Positions 43,544 to 51,377 of a stretch of DNA of 64,000 nucleotides are shown piece after piece. Origin of the DNA: Clostridia bacterium. GTDB taxonomy: Bacteria > Bacillota > Clostridia > Oscillospirales > Acutalibacteraceae. Position 1 is the stretch's first letter. The number at the start of each line of letters is the position of its first letter. The notes below the pieces were generated by a model, which did not search any database, was not told the origin of the DNA, and worked only from the letters and a program-made list of their open reading frames with translations. The stretch lies in contig JAFQBX010000041.1 of the NCBI GenBank assembly GCA_017399535.1, forward strand, positions 1 to 64,000, written 5' to 3'. The translations under genes and the position numbers were made by a program.

Positions 43544-43690
43544 ATGTGTAATAACGGTTTATTTGGTGGCGGCTGCTGCACTTGGATAATTATCCTTATC
43601 CTTATCTTCGCTTGCTGCGGAAACGGCTTCGGCACAAATACTACTTCCGGCTGCGGATGCGGCTGCGGTTGCAACAATGACTGCTGCTAA
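43544..43690 (+). CDS. Cys/Gly-rich small membrane protein (48 aa)
   Basis: A 147-base ORF begins at ATG 43544 with AAAGGGGG upstream and ends at TAA 43690. It starts MCNNGLFGGGCCTW, continues with a hydrophobic segment (IIILILIFACC) and ends in a Gly/Cys tail (CGCGCGCNNDCC). Ten of 48 residues are Cys. A terminator follows at 43706. It resembles in style the small Gly-rich sporulation/envelope peptides of Firmicutes (YjcZ-like), but the Cys content suggests metal binding or a lantibiotic-like or structural role. Family not recognised. Confidence 0.7.
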   Translation: MCNNGLFGGGCCTWIIILILIFACCGNGFGTNTTSGCGCGCGCNNDCC

Positions 43691-43705
43691 TCCCTTTTGG
43701 TAGTA

Positions 43706-43743
43706 AAAAAATCCGATGCATTCATTTGCATCGGATTTTTTTG
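43706..43743. terminator. Bidirectional terminator
   Basis: AAAAAAATCCGATGCA pairs with TGCATCGGATTTTTTT around TTCATT. It ends the Cys-rich ORF and the TSCPD gene. Confidence 0.88.
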
Positions 43744-43747
43744 TTTA

Positions 43748-43999
43748 TTATGATTTTTCCTTGATTTCTTTTAGCGCTTTTGCAAGCTGGTCGGGACATG
43801 AGGTTGTTTTGAATCCGCAACGGATATTTTCGAGCCGGCTTATAACCTCGTCAATTTCCATTCCGACAACGAGCTTTGAAATTCCCGAGGTATTTCCGTT
43901 ACAACCGCCGAGAAATTTCACATCTTTTACAATATTATTCTCAACTTCGATTGTTATGCTTCTGGCGCAAACTCCCTTTGTTGTGTATGTATATGTCAT
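43748..43999 (-). CDS. TIGR03905 family TSCPD-domain protein
   Basis: This is an 83-residue TSCPD-type domain, the zinc-binding tail also found in some ribonucleotide reductases. Conserved Cys residues lie in TKGVCARS, FLGGCNGNTSGI, IRCGFKTTSCPDQLAKAL. It is a stand-alone form typical of Clostridia. AGGAG precedes the ATG. Function is unknown; RNR regulation or metal binding is conjecture. Confidence 0.88.
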   Translation of the reverse strand: MTYTYTTKGVCARSITIEVENNIVKDVKFLGGCNGNTSGISKLVVGMEIDEVISRLENIRCGFKTTSCPDQLAKALKEIKEKS

Positions 44000-44147
44000 A
44001 AGTAATTCTCCTTGTTGATTTTTATTTATTATATCATTTTCTATGAATTTTACAAGTCACTTTATGTTACAAAAATATCATAAGTTGATAAATCTAAAAT
44101 AATGTGGTATTATATTGTCAGTTTATGATAAGGAGGCGTGTGATTTT

Positions 44148-45761
44148 ATGAAGAGAATTGTTTCGGCTTTGGTATCGATTTTGCTTTTGTTGTCGCTTGT
44201 TTCGTGTACCGAGCCGTCAAATTCGCCTCACACCGATTCCAATTTATCCGAGCTTATTTCGTCGGACGAGCTTTCGAGTGAAGCTACCTCGTCAGAAATT
44301 GACGAACGTTATGAGGGAATGATTCCGCGTACTGATGTTTCGCTAAATAAAATGACCATCGAGAATGTGTTTTATTCTACCGCCGAGGTTACCGATATAT
44401 GCCTTATCGACGTTTCCGAGCTTGATGCCGATACGGTCGAAACACTCCGTTCGCTTCAAGGATTGGTAGCGCGAAATTTAGGTGGTGCAATATATCTGCA
44501 TAGCGGAAGCGCCGCTGACGAATTTTGGCTGGAATACTGTTCAACCGAATACGGTTTTTATTTTAAGAGGACAACCCCTGCCGATGCAATAAAGCGCTTT
44601 TCGAAGTATATAAAGGGAGCGATAATTTATTCGGATGATACTCCCTATGAGTACACTGTTGCTAATAACGTTGCCATTCAGTCGGAGTATCTCGTCGTGA
44701 CTGAAAATTCGGTTTCGCTTGTCAACTCCGTTCTTTCAAATAAGCCGCTTATTGACATTCGAAAGCAGTTTGAAAACAAGAGGGAAGCGTATGATTATAT
44801 TATTGAAAATTGTTTGCCCTCATCTTCCATTCGCTTTCTCGGTTTTGCAGGTAAGGGTACGGCATTTGCCGACTATCTTTACGCGATAAAGGCGCTTGTT
44901 TTGGATTTCGATTTTTCTGAGGAATGGGAAACCGAAATGCTGTCACATTTAGTCGGACGCCCCGACTGGTACGATGTTTCCTACGTCTTTACCGACCGCA
45001 ATTTGAGCACAGCTCTTGTCAATACATTCAGCGCTAGCGGATTTGGAATAATTAACGCGGGTAATTTCACCAATACGACCCTTTTGGCTTCGGCGTCAAT
45101 CGAGTATTCGAGTAATAATACAAAGTACGAGAATAAAAAACTTGACAAGAATATGATTTACGCGTCCATTCATTACAACGTTGATTCGCTGTCCGACGTT
45201 CAGCGTACGGCCTACACCGTTTGGAGCCATAAGAGTACTAATTCTGCAATATCGGTCGAGTTTTATCCCGTTCTTTACGAAATTGCACCGCCGATTGCAA
45301 AATGGTTTAGACAGAATAGAACTACCAACGATATGCTCGTTTCTGCCGACTTGGGATGCGGACTTGCCAATTTAAGCGTAATGGACCCGACCACCGCAAT
45401 CAAATTCAGAAAGATTAACGAGTATTTCCTCAAAATGTGCGGAATAGACGTGGTCAGCGACGGTCAAAAGGTGTATACGCTGAGCAGCTTTAACGATATG
45501 CTTGACGGACTCGTTACTCCCGAAACCGAAAGCAATATTACCGCGTCAATGAGTTTCGTCGATGTCGAAGGATTCGAAAACTGGATTTCAAATGCTGAGC
45601 CGATTTCGAATGCACCCATGTACTTTTTAATCGACCTGTCGGCAACCAATTTTACCGGATATGAGTTTGTTCAGGTGGATAAGATTGTAACAAGGATTTT
45701 AAAGAATAAAAAGGACGTTATCAAATTTGTCCACGTAAAGAATATTTTGCAGTATATGTGA
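44148..45761 (+). CDS. Lipoprotein with GxGYxYP-like putative glycosidase domain
   Basis: I start at ATG 44148, behind AGGAGG, giving a lipoprotein signal (MKRIVSALVSILLLLSLVSC) and 537 residues. After a Ser/Glu linker, RSLQGLVARNLGGAIYL resembles the N-terminal part of GxGYxYP-domain proteins (putative glycoside hydrolases). The family's G-x-G-Y-x-Y-P loop should fall near ADLGCGLANLSVM but is degenerate here. It is probably surface-anchored and polysaccharide-related. The linker shares the short word SPHT with the lipoprotein at 54060. The assignment is tentative. Confidence 0.55.
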   Translation: MKRIVSALVSILLLLSLVSCTEPSNSPHTDSNLSELISSDELSSEATSSEIDERYEGMIPRTDVSLNKMTIENVFYSTAEVTDICLIDVSELDADTVETLRSLQGLVARNLGGAIYLHSGSAADEFWLEYCSTEYGFYFKRTTPADAIKRFSKYIKGAIIYSDDTPYEYTVANNVAIQSEYLVVTENSVSLVNSVLSNKPLIDIRKQFENKREAYDYIIENCLPSSSIRFLGFAGKGTAFADYLYAIKALVLDFDFSEEWETEMLSHLVGRPDWYDVSYVFTDRNLSTALVNTFSASGFGIINAGNFTNTTLLASASIEYSSNNTKYENKKLDKNMIYASIHYNVDSLSDVQRTAYTVWSHKSTNSAISVEFYPVLYEIAPPIAKWFRQNRTTNDMLVSADLGCGLANLSVMDPTTAIKFRKINEYFLKMCGIDVVSDGQKVYTLSSFNDMLDGLVTPETESNITASMSFVDVEGFENWISNAEPISNAPMYFLIDLSATNFTGYEFVQVDKIVTRILKNKKDVIKFVHVKNILQYM

Positions 45762-45767
45762 TGAAAA

Positions 45768-45803
45768 AAACAGCTCTCGGTCAAACTTTAACCGAGAGCT
45801 GTG
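45768..45803. terminator. Bidirectional terminator
   Basis: ACAGCTCTCGGT pairs with ACCGAGAGCTGT around CAAACTTTA. It separates the lipoprotein from convergent rubrerythrin. Confidence 0.85.
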
Positions 45804-45819
45804 ATTATTTATTTTATAA

Positions 45820-46356
45820 TCAATAGTTTTCTGCGTGAATTTCAAAGAAACTCTTTGGATGTGCACATGTGGGGCAAATTTCGGGCGCCTTCGTGCCAAC
45901 AATGATGTGACCACAGTTGCGGCATTCCCAAACCTTGACCTCGCTCTTTTCAAATACGGCGGCGGTCTCTACATTTTTGAGAAGGGCTCTGTAACGCTCC
46001 TCGTGATGCTTTTCGATAGCGGCTACGAGACGGAATTTATGAGCCAATTCCTTGAATCCTTCTTCTTCGGCTGTTTTGGCAAAGCCCTCGTACATATCGG
46101 TCCATTCGTAGTTTTCGCCTTCGGCTGCGGCGGCAAGGTTAGCGGCAGTATCGCCGAGACCTTCGAGCTCCTTGAACCATAATTTTGCGTGTTCTTTTTC
46201 GTTTTCGGCGGTTTTCAGAAAGAGTGCGGCAATCTGCTCATATCCTTCTTTTTTTGCGACAGAAGCGAAATATGTGTATTTATTTCTGGCTTCTGATTCG
46301 CCTGAAAATGCGGCTCTGAGATTCATTTCAGTTTTTGTTCCAGCGTATTTGTTCAT
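45820..46356 (-). CDS. rbr: Rubrerythrin
   Basis: Rubrerythrin reduces hydrogen peroxide in anaerobes using a diiron site and a rubredoxin centre. The four-helix domain has [15 protein letters not shown] and [11 protein letters not shown] (ExxH), then a second pair near residues 94-130 including IEKHHEERY. The C-terminal rubredoxin-like domain has CRNCG and [13 protein letters not shown]. 178 residues, normal. AAGGAG is upstream. Its presence supports an anaerobic lifestyle. Confidence 0.95.
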   Translation of the reverse strand: MNKYAGTKTEMNLRAAFSGESEARNKYTYFASVAKKEGYEQIAALFLKTAENEKEHAKLWFKELEGLGDTAANLAAAAEGENYEWTDMYEGFAKTAEEEGFKELAHKFRLVAAIEKHHEERYRALLKNVETAAVFEKSEVKVWECRNCGHIIVGTKAPEICPTCAHPKSFFEIHAENY

Positions 46357-46498
46357 TGTTCATTGCTCCTTAATTGAATTTAACTATATTATACAATATG
46401 ATTATTTGGTTTTCAAGCGGTTTATATTCATTTTATGTGAGCATATTTTCATCTTTTTTTCAGAAAATAAATATAAAATTACATTTTTGAGGTGTAAA

Positions 46499-47476
46499 AT
46501 GTGTACTGCATTAGGGTTTAAAACTGATTTTGGATGCTTTTTTGGACGGAATATGGATTTATCATACTCTTTTAATCAGTCGCCGATTTATTTGAATAAG
46601 GGCTTTCGCTACCTGAACCCTGTCACAAATGAAACGATTGCACTTAACAGGTCGATAATCGGTATGGGCACAGTTATTGACAGTCATCCGGCCTTTGCGG
46701 AAGGGATGAACAGCGACGGACTTGGTTGTGCGGGTCTCAATTTTTCCCGTTACGCGTACTATGAAAAAAACGCACTCGACGGTAAAATCAATTTAGCGCC
46801 ATACGATTTTATTTTGCACGTGCTGTCGAATTTTTCGTCCGTCGCTGAGGTGAAGGAAAACCTGCCGTCAATTGAGCTTGTCAGTGTCCCGATAAACAAA
46901 GATACCCCGATTGCAACACTCCATTGGATGATATGCGACAGAACCGGAGCATCAATAGTTGTCGAAAGGACTAAAAATGGCTTAACTTATTACGATAACC
47001 CTGTCGGAGTAATGACAAATGACCCTACCTTCGATTGGCATTTAACAAACCTCAACGAATATATTAAAATCAGCCCGTTTGACTGCAACCCGACTGTGTG
47101 GAGCAACCACCAACTGAAAGGGCTCGGTGTAGGGAACGGCACGCTGGGTTTACCGGGAGATTTTGAGTCGGTTTCGCGCTTTGTTCGAGCGGCTTTTTTG
47201 CGCTCAAACCTACCCGAAATAGATTGCGAAAATGATGCACTTTCAGCTTTTTTTCACATACTTGATAATGTAGCGATGCCAAAGGGAAGCGTAATCGTAG
47301 AAGGGAATAGGGCGTCGTACACCCTTTATTCCTCGTGTATGAATCTCGATAAGGGAATATATTATTTCAGAACCTATCAAAACAGCCGGATTTCAGCAAT
47401 AAATATGAATAGCGTCAATGAGGAAATAAAATTATTTGATTATGATACTGCGCAGGATATAACTTACCTGAATTAG
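46499..47476 (+). CDS. Linear amide C-N hydrolase (choloylglycine hydrolase / penicillin V acylase family)
   Basis: This Ntn hydrolase starts Met-Cys (MCTALGFKTDFGCFFGRNMD), so Met removal exposes Cys2 as nucleophile; Arg17 and Asp20 match the conserved active-site positions. VMTNDPTFDWHLTNL contains the conserved Asn/Trp segment. The 325 residues fit bile-salt hydrolases and penicillin V acylases. I start at ATG 46499, behind GAGGTG; the longer upstream frame is antisense to rubrerythrin and would bury the nucleophile. No signal peptide. Bile-salt versus N-acyl amide specificity cannot be read from the sequence. Confidence 0.88.
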   Translation: MCTALGFKTDFGCFFGRNMDLSYSFNQSPIYLNKGFRYLNPVTNETIALNRSIIGMGTVIDSHPAFAEGMNSDGLGCAGLNFSRYAYYEKNALDGKINLAPYDFILHVLSNFSSVAEVKENLPSIELVSVPINKDTPIATLHWMICDRTGASIVVERTKNGLTYYDNPVGVMTNDPTFDWHLTNLNEYIKISPFDCNPTVWSNHQLKGLGVGNGTLGLPGDFESVSRFVRAAFLRSNLPEIDCENDALSAFFHILDNVAMPKGSVIVEGNRASYTLYSSCMNLDKGIYYFRTYQNSRISAINMNSVNEEIKLFDYDTAQDITYLN

Positions 47477-47481
47477 CACGG

Positions 47482-48330
47482 TTATATTTCTAAAAAACTT
47501 TTAATTTCGGCTAACCTTTCGGTTGCAATTTTTCTGCCGATTTCATATACAGCAGTCAATGCTTTTGGGTCCTTTTCGGTCCTTTTTATCGGCAAGGCGG
47601 CTTCGGGTCGAATGACCAATATTGAGCCGTCCTTTTCTTTTTGATCAATATATTCGAGTGTTTCGTTGTAGGTTTCGTGCCGATTTTTCATAATTTCAAT
47701 CAGTTTTGGGTACCTTCTGTATTTGAGTTTAACGAGCGGTATAATGCCGCTCTTTTTCTTTCTGTAATTCTTTGGTCGGGTGAGGATAACAATGTTTTTA
47801 TTATAGCATAAATTTTCAAAAAAGCGAAGTGGGATAGCATCGGAAATTCCGCCGTCAAGTAATTTCAGTCCATCTATTTCGACTATTTGCGACACCATCG
47901 GCATTGAAGCAGACGCCCTTATCCAATCGAAGCCGTTTCCTTCGCAGGCGGTAAAATTATGATAAACCGCTTCACCCTTTTCAATATCGGTACATACAAC
48001 ATAAAAGTCCATCGGATTTTTCTTATAGCTTTCGAAATCGAATATGTCGTGTTTAAGCGGCACTTCATTGTAACAGAATTCGTTGCTGTAAAAGTTACCT
48101 GTTTTCAGTAATACGCCTAGTCCGCCGTAACGCTTGTCGTTGCAGAACTTGGTATTATAGCGGAGAACGCGACCGATTTGCCCCGACTTATAGTTACAGC
48201 CAAAGGCGGCACCTGCCGAAACGCCGACAGCACCGTCAAATTCAATTCCGTTTTCCATTAAAACGTCGATAACACCCGCGGTAAACATACCGCGCATAGC
48301 GCCACCTTCTAAAACAAGCCCTTTTTTCAT
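47482..48330 (-). CDS. Patatin-like phospholipase family protein
   Basis: The Ser-Asp dyad is visible: oxyanion loop EGGAMRGMFTAG (near residue 8), nucleophile elbow GVSAGAAFG (Ser near 38), and the DGG of LLDGGISDAIPL. About 282 residues, as in bacterial YjjU/RssA-like proteins. It likely hydrolyses acyl lipids in the cytoplasm. ATG 48330 lies 9 bases behind GAGG; a TTG two codons upstream is in frame. The substrate is unknown. Confidence 0.9.
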   Translation of the reverse strand: MKKGLVLEGGAMRGMFTAGVIDVLMENGIEFDGAVGVSAGAAFGCNYKSGQIGRVLRYNTKFCNDKRYGGLGVLLKTGNFYSNEFCYNEVPLKHDIFDFESYKKNPMDFYVVCTDIEKGEAVYHNFTACEGNGFDWIRASASMPMVSQIVEIDGLKLLDGGISDAIPLRFFENLCYNKNIVILTRPKNYRKKKSGIIPLVKLKYRRYPKLIEIMKNRHETYNETLEYIDQKEKDGSILVIRPEAALPIKRTEKDPKALTAVYEIGRKIATERLAEIKSFLEI

Positions 48331-48423
48331 AACCAAAAACCTCGAATGCGCATTATAAATTTATTGTATCATAATATATGTCCAATTTCAACGTCGCTAA
48401 GGTTGTTTTATATAAACATTGGT

Positions 48424-48451
48424 TTGACTTTTTGTACTAATTAAATATAAT
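48424..48451 (+). promoter_or_regulatory. Promoter of the acyltransferase gene
   Basis: TTGACT (48424-48429), 16-base spacer, TATAAT (48446-48451), 23 bases before the start. Confidence 0.6.
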
Positions 48452-48474
48452 TAAGATATGAAAGGGGAGTAAAA

Positions 48475-49551
48475 ATGAAAAATAGTAATTCCGAGCAAAA
48501 CGCTTTGTTGTTTGATAGTCGTTTTATAAGCGTCATATTTTTTGTTTGTTCTATAATGGTTGTAGGTATCCATTGCTATAATGCAGCAACTTTACCTCCC
48601 GATGATATCGTGTTTTATATAGAAGGATTTTTTTGTCACGGCTTGTTTGTTGCCGCGGTGCCGATCTTTTTTTATTTGTCAGGATATTTGTTTTTTAGAA
48701 ACATACAGTCAATTACCGATGTGTTTAAAAAGATGGGAACAAGGGCAAAAAGCGTACTGATGCCCTTTTTAGCATGGTCTACCATATACTTGCTCTTTTA
48801 TCTTGTAGGAAGTACAGTGTTTAGTGGTATGCTTAACGACCCGATTCTTTTAGATCCGCTGAGTATTATTAAATATATTGTATTTTACCGTTATTCATTT
48901 GCGCTATGGTATATGTACCAGCTGATGATGTACTTACTACTTACTCCGATTATTTTCTTTGTTATAAAAAATCGTTGGGTGGCTGTTTTGTTGCTGGTTG
49001 CTTGTTTTTTATTCACAGTATTTGTAACCGATGGAATTGATTTTAAAGCATTTAATGATATTCCTCGCTCTGTTTTTCAGTTTAATTTTTTTGGTTACTA
49101 TCTTGCCGGCTGCATATCAGTTAAGTTCGCTGGTGAGATAAATAAAATAAAAGAGTTTATTTTTAGAAATAAAAAATTGAGCATGATTATTTCCACGGCG
49201 CTTTTGATTATGTTTTCATTTTTAGGTGCATTGACCTTTGATAGAATATTACCGATTATTTATGATAGAATATTTGTTCCTTTAATTGCTGTGTTTTTAT
49301 TTATTTTTGTGGGCTTAATATATGAAAAAATACCCTATCCAAAACAGGTGTCTACAATGATAGTTTATGGTGTGCACACAATGGTTTGCGTGTGTATGTC
49401 GTATGCGTATATGCCTATTTTGCCCTATGTACCGAAATTGGTGTTGTTTATTATTGCAACTGCTATTGGTGCTGTATTGTCCTGTCTGATATCTTATATT
49501 TTAAAGCGATTCTTCAAACCGATATATTATGTTTTAAGCGGCGGAAGATAA
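48475..49551 (+). CDS. Acyltransferase family 3 membrane protein
   Basis: This 358-residue protein has about ten hydrophobic segments and the family features: an early CSIMVVGIHCYNAA helix with the conserved His, FFYLSGYLFFR, and ALWYMYQLMMYLLLTPI. Members O-acetylate or acylate surface glycans. AGGGGAG precedes the ATG. The gene is visibly more A/T-rich than those to its left and marks the start of the accessory stretch up to 51430, suggesting acquisition. The acceptor is unknown. Confidence 0.88.
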   Translation: MKNSNSEQNALLFDSRFISVIFFVCSIMVVGIHCYNAATLPPDDIVFYIEGFFCHGLFVAAVPIFFYLSGYLFFRNIQSITDVFKKMGTRAKSVLMPFLAWSTIYLLFYLVGSTVFSGMLNDPILLDPLSIIKYIVFYRYSFALWYMYQLMMYLLLTPIIFFVIKNRWVAVLLLVACFLFTVFVTDGIDFKAFNDIPRSVFQFNFFGYYLAGCISVKFAGEINKIKEFIFRNKKLSMIISTALLIMFSFLGALTFDRILPIIYDRIFVPLIAVFLFIFVGLIYEKIPYPKQVSTMIVYGVHTMVCVCMSYAYMPILPYVPKLVLFIIATAIGAVLSCLISYILKRFFKPIYYVLSGGR

Positions 49552-49704
49552 TAAGAAAATGTAAAAAACCGCTCTGCCAAATGAGGAAGGGTGGAAATAA
49601 TAAGACATATCACCATTCTTTTAAATACAAGGATTTTTTACAAGTAAATAAGTATAGTAAATTGTGAAAAGGTTCAGTGTCGGCTTTGCCGACAAATATA
49701 AGAA

Positions 49705-49738
49705 CAGCACCTGATTCCAAAACGGAGTCGGGTGCTAT
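49705..49738 (+). terminator. Rho-independent terminator
   Basis: AGCACCTGATTCC pairs with GGAGTCGGGTGCT around AAAAC, followed by ATTTATCTTTT. A short TGTCGGC-TTT-GCCGACA hairpin sits just before it (about 49678-49694). Confidence 0.75.
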
Positions 49739-49896
49739 TTATCTTTTCTACCTATAAAATAATCGGCTGATACCTTATAAAAATCACACAGCTTAATTAA
49801 ATCTTCAATTTTCAATTCAGCGCGACCGATTTCGATATGATTATAACCTTGTTGTGATTTACTTATAATTTCAGCAAATAATTTTTGGGCATAATT
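49735..49896 (-). pseudogene. Truncated XRE-type HTH regulator remnant
   Basis: The minus strand encodes the C-terminal half of a Cro/CI-type helix-turn-helix: KLFAEIISKSQQGYNHIEIG, then ELKIEDLIKLCDFYKVSADY and the typical end FIGRKDK and TAG. The frame is closed by a TGA just upstream, there is no start codon, and the first helices are missing. It therefore looks like a decayed regulator, left of hairpin array A. Confidence 0.65.
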
Positions 49897-49942
49897 TCAC
49901 TTCCATTAAGATGTGATTATAACATATATTTTTTGATAAATC

Positions 49943-50128
49943 AACGCGAAGCGTTGTATATCATCAATTCCGTAAGGAATTGCATATCATCAAAACGAAG
50001 TTTTGTATATCATCATTGCGAAAGTTTTTTTGATACACACCTAAAGGTGTGATGAGATACGAGGGCGGTCTTGCCGCCCTTGATGATATACGCCTTACGG
50101 CGATGATATACCATTGCTTTAGCAATGG
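49943..50128. repeat. Hairpin array A (variable hairpins with TATATCATC / GATGATATA words)
   Basis: Seven or eight short palindromes, each different, alternate with a constant word. Left half: AACGC-gaa-GCGTT, AATTCC-gtaa-GGAATT and AAAAC-gaa-GTTTT, each followed by (G)TATATCATC (49956, 49982, 50005). Right half: CACACC-taaa-GGTGTG, AGGGCGG-tcttg-CCGCCCT and CGCC-ttac-GGCG, each followed by GATGATATAC or GATGAGATAC (50051, 50082, 50102), then CCATTGC-ttta-GCAATGG. The words are inverted between halves, so the array can fold into one long stem with hairpin branches. It contains no ORF. Confidence 0.85.
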
Positions 50129-50130
50129 AT

Positions 50131-50165
50131 AAAAAAATAGACTTGCAAAAGCAAGTCTATTTTTT
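50131..50165. terminator. Terminator-like hairpin closing array A
   Basis: ATAGACTTGC pairs with GCAAGTCTAT around AAAA, flanked by AAAAAA and TTTTTT. It sits between array A and the shared 19-mer tail. Confidence 0.8.
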
Positions 50166-50184
50166 GGCTGTTACGAACTATTTA
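50166..50184 (+). repeat. Shared 19-mer tail, copy 1
   Basis: GGCTGTTACGAACTATTTA follows the terminator hairpin of array A and is identical to the copy at 51378. The sequence after it stays similar (ATGC, then CTTATATT and GTCTTTT). Confidence 0.9.
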
Positions 50185-50236
50185 GATGCTTCTTATATTA
50201 AGCGTCTTTTAAACGCTCGATTTTGTTGGAACATCT

Positions 50237-50368
50237 TCATTTACACTCTCTGACCACTTGCATAAATTCAAGTTCGTCGTTTTCCTTTAAATGTTCTTGC
50301 AAATAACTTAACCGTTCCCATAAGGCATACATAAACCTTAATTCTTGTTGTTTGCTTTCAAATTTCAT
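50237..50368 (-). CDS. Small helical ORF (43 aa) inside the array-bracketed segment
   Basis: ATG at 50368 with AAAGGTGG about 10 bases upstream opens a 43-codon frame ending at TGA 50237. The product begins MKFESKQQELRFMYALWERL and is charged and helical, with a likely amphipathic or coiled-coil helix. It lies 66 bases behind the 213-aa gene on the same strand, as a cassette-like pair between the two hairpin arrays. I do not recognise a family. Confidence 0.6.
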   Translation of the reverse strand: MKFESKQQELRFMYALWERLSYLQEHLKENDELEFMQVVRECK

Positions 50369-50433
50369 AGCTACTGCCACCTTTCTTTTTGGTAACAGCA
50401 ATTATACACATTAAAGTTTAGAAGTCCAGAGAT

Positions 50434-51075
50434 TTATTTATAACGGGCAACAACATAGCCTTTGTTATATATTTGCTCAAAAGCTTCTTTTTTGTTTGAA
50501 AGAATATATTCTAAAATATGCCTATTGTCTAATTTAATTTCCAAACTCTCCAACATTTTTAGAGTTGTAGGATTAACCGAAAGAGTAACTCTGTGTTCTT
50601 CGTCCAAAGCGAATTGTAAATACACACCTACTCGTTTTAAGTAATTTCCTGTCACAACATTATTATTTAAATGGTTGTAATAAAACAATTCGTCATTTAC
50701 ATACATTCCGTACTTATCAAATTTCAGAGAAAATTCTTCAGTAGAAAAATCATAAATTTCAAGTGATTCTTCTTTTGAAGTGTCAAAATCATATCTTTCA
50801 ATTTCAATTTTGATTGCTTTTTTTCGCACAATAGGAACACATGCTAAAAAGATAATTGAAATAAAAACCATTGCCCCCAAACACAATAAACCGTGAACTA
50901 AATATTTTTCATCGTCTATTTCCATTAAAACAGCAAATGCACCTATAAGTAAAAAACAAACAACCGCATAAATGGGGGTTAATATGTACGATACGGTGAA
51001 ATTCAAAGGCAACATTTGAGTTTTTTCGTATGCCACAATTTCTTTTAATCCTATTTTGTTTTTCTCATTATCCAT
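50434..51075 (-). CDS. Membrane protein of unknown function between the arrays
   Basis: The 213-residue protein has a cytoplasmic start (MDNEKNKIGLKEIVAYEKTQ), two transmembrane helices near residues 28-48 and 62-83 (LLCLGAMVFISIIFLACVPIV), and a soluble C-terminal region of about 125 residues with beta-rich character. GGCGGTGAT precedes the ATG. The gene is A/T-rich compared with the core genes. It is the main cargo between hairpin arrays A and B. The two-helix-plus-soluble-domain layout resembles YcxB-like proteins, but I cannot name a family with confidence. Confidence 0.7.
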   Translation of the reverse strand: MDNEKNKIGLKEIVAYEKTQMLPLNFTVSYILTPIYAVVCFLLIGAFAVLMEIDDEKYLVHGLLCLGAMVFISIIFLACVPIVRKKAIKIEIERYDFDTSKEESLEIYDFSTEEFSLKFDKYGMYVNDELFYYNHLNNNVVTGNYLKRVGVYLQFALDEEHRVTLSVNPTTLKMLESLEIKLDNRHILEYILSNKKEAFEQIYNKGYVVARYK

Positions 51076-51169
51076 AACATCACCGCCTTTATTTTATTAT
51101 AGCATAAACGAAAGAATTAAACAAGATATGATAGTTTCGGTCGTTCGAATCCATACTGACGGAGATTTG

Positions 51170-51341
51170 AGTGATATTCCGACTTCGTCGGAGTGATATT
51201 TTCGCTATGCGAAAGTGATATTGAAACCTACGGTTTCAGTGATATTATATTCGCCTCCAAAACTGCCCGTAGGGCAATATCACTCGGCGTAAGCCGAATA
51301 TCACTGCGAAGCAATATCACTCGCCGAAGGCGAATATAACT
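51170..51341. repeat. Hairpin array B (variable hairpins with AGTGATATT / AATATCACT words)
   Basis: Four AGTGATATT words (51170, 51192, 51214, 51238) alternate with CCGAC-ttc-GTCGG, TTCGC-tat-GCGAA and GAAACC-tac-GGTTTC. After a centre at 51247-51264, the complementary word AATATCACT appears at 51276, 51297 and 51313, with AATATAACT at 51333. These alternate with GCCC-gta-GGGC, CGGC-gtaa-GCCG, GC-gaa-GC and CGCC-gaa-GGCG. Every constant word on the left has a complement on the right, giving a foldable ladder of 9-bp rungs with paired hairpin branches. There is no ORF. Confidence 0.88.
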
Positions 51342-51375
51342 GAAAAAGACGATCGCTTTCGCAATCGTCTTTTTC
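51342..51375. terminator. Terminator-like hairpin closing array B
   Basis: AAAAAGACGAT pairs with ATCGTCTTTTT around CGCTTTCGCA (itself partly paired). It occupies the same place as the hairpin at 50131 in array A but has a different stem sequence. Confidence 0.8.
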
Positions 51376-51377
51376 TT

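Noticed and set aside
46172-46498. Extended N-terminus of the Ntn hydrolase
   Set aside because: It is antisense to rubrerythrin and would bury Cys2, which must be N-terminal for activity.
49386-49667. 93-aa ORF overlapping the acyltransferase end
   Set aside because: It is mostly an out-of-frame reading of the acyltransferase gene and has no ribosome binding site.
49943-51341. CRISPR arrays
   Set aside because: The constant words are only 9-10 nt, the variable parts are short palindromes rather than 25-40 nt spacers, orientation flips at the centre, and there are no cas genes.
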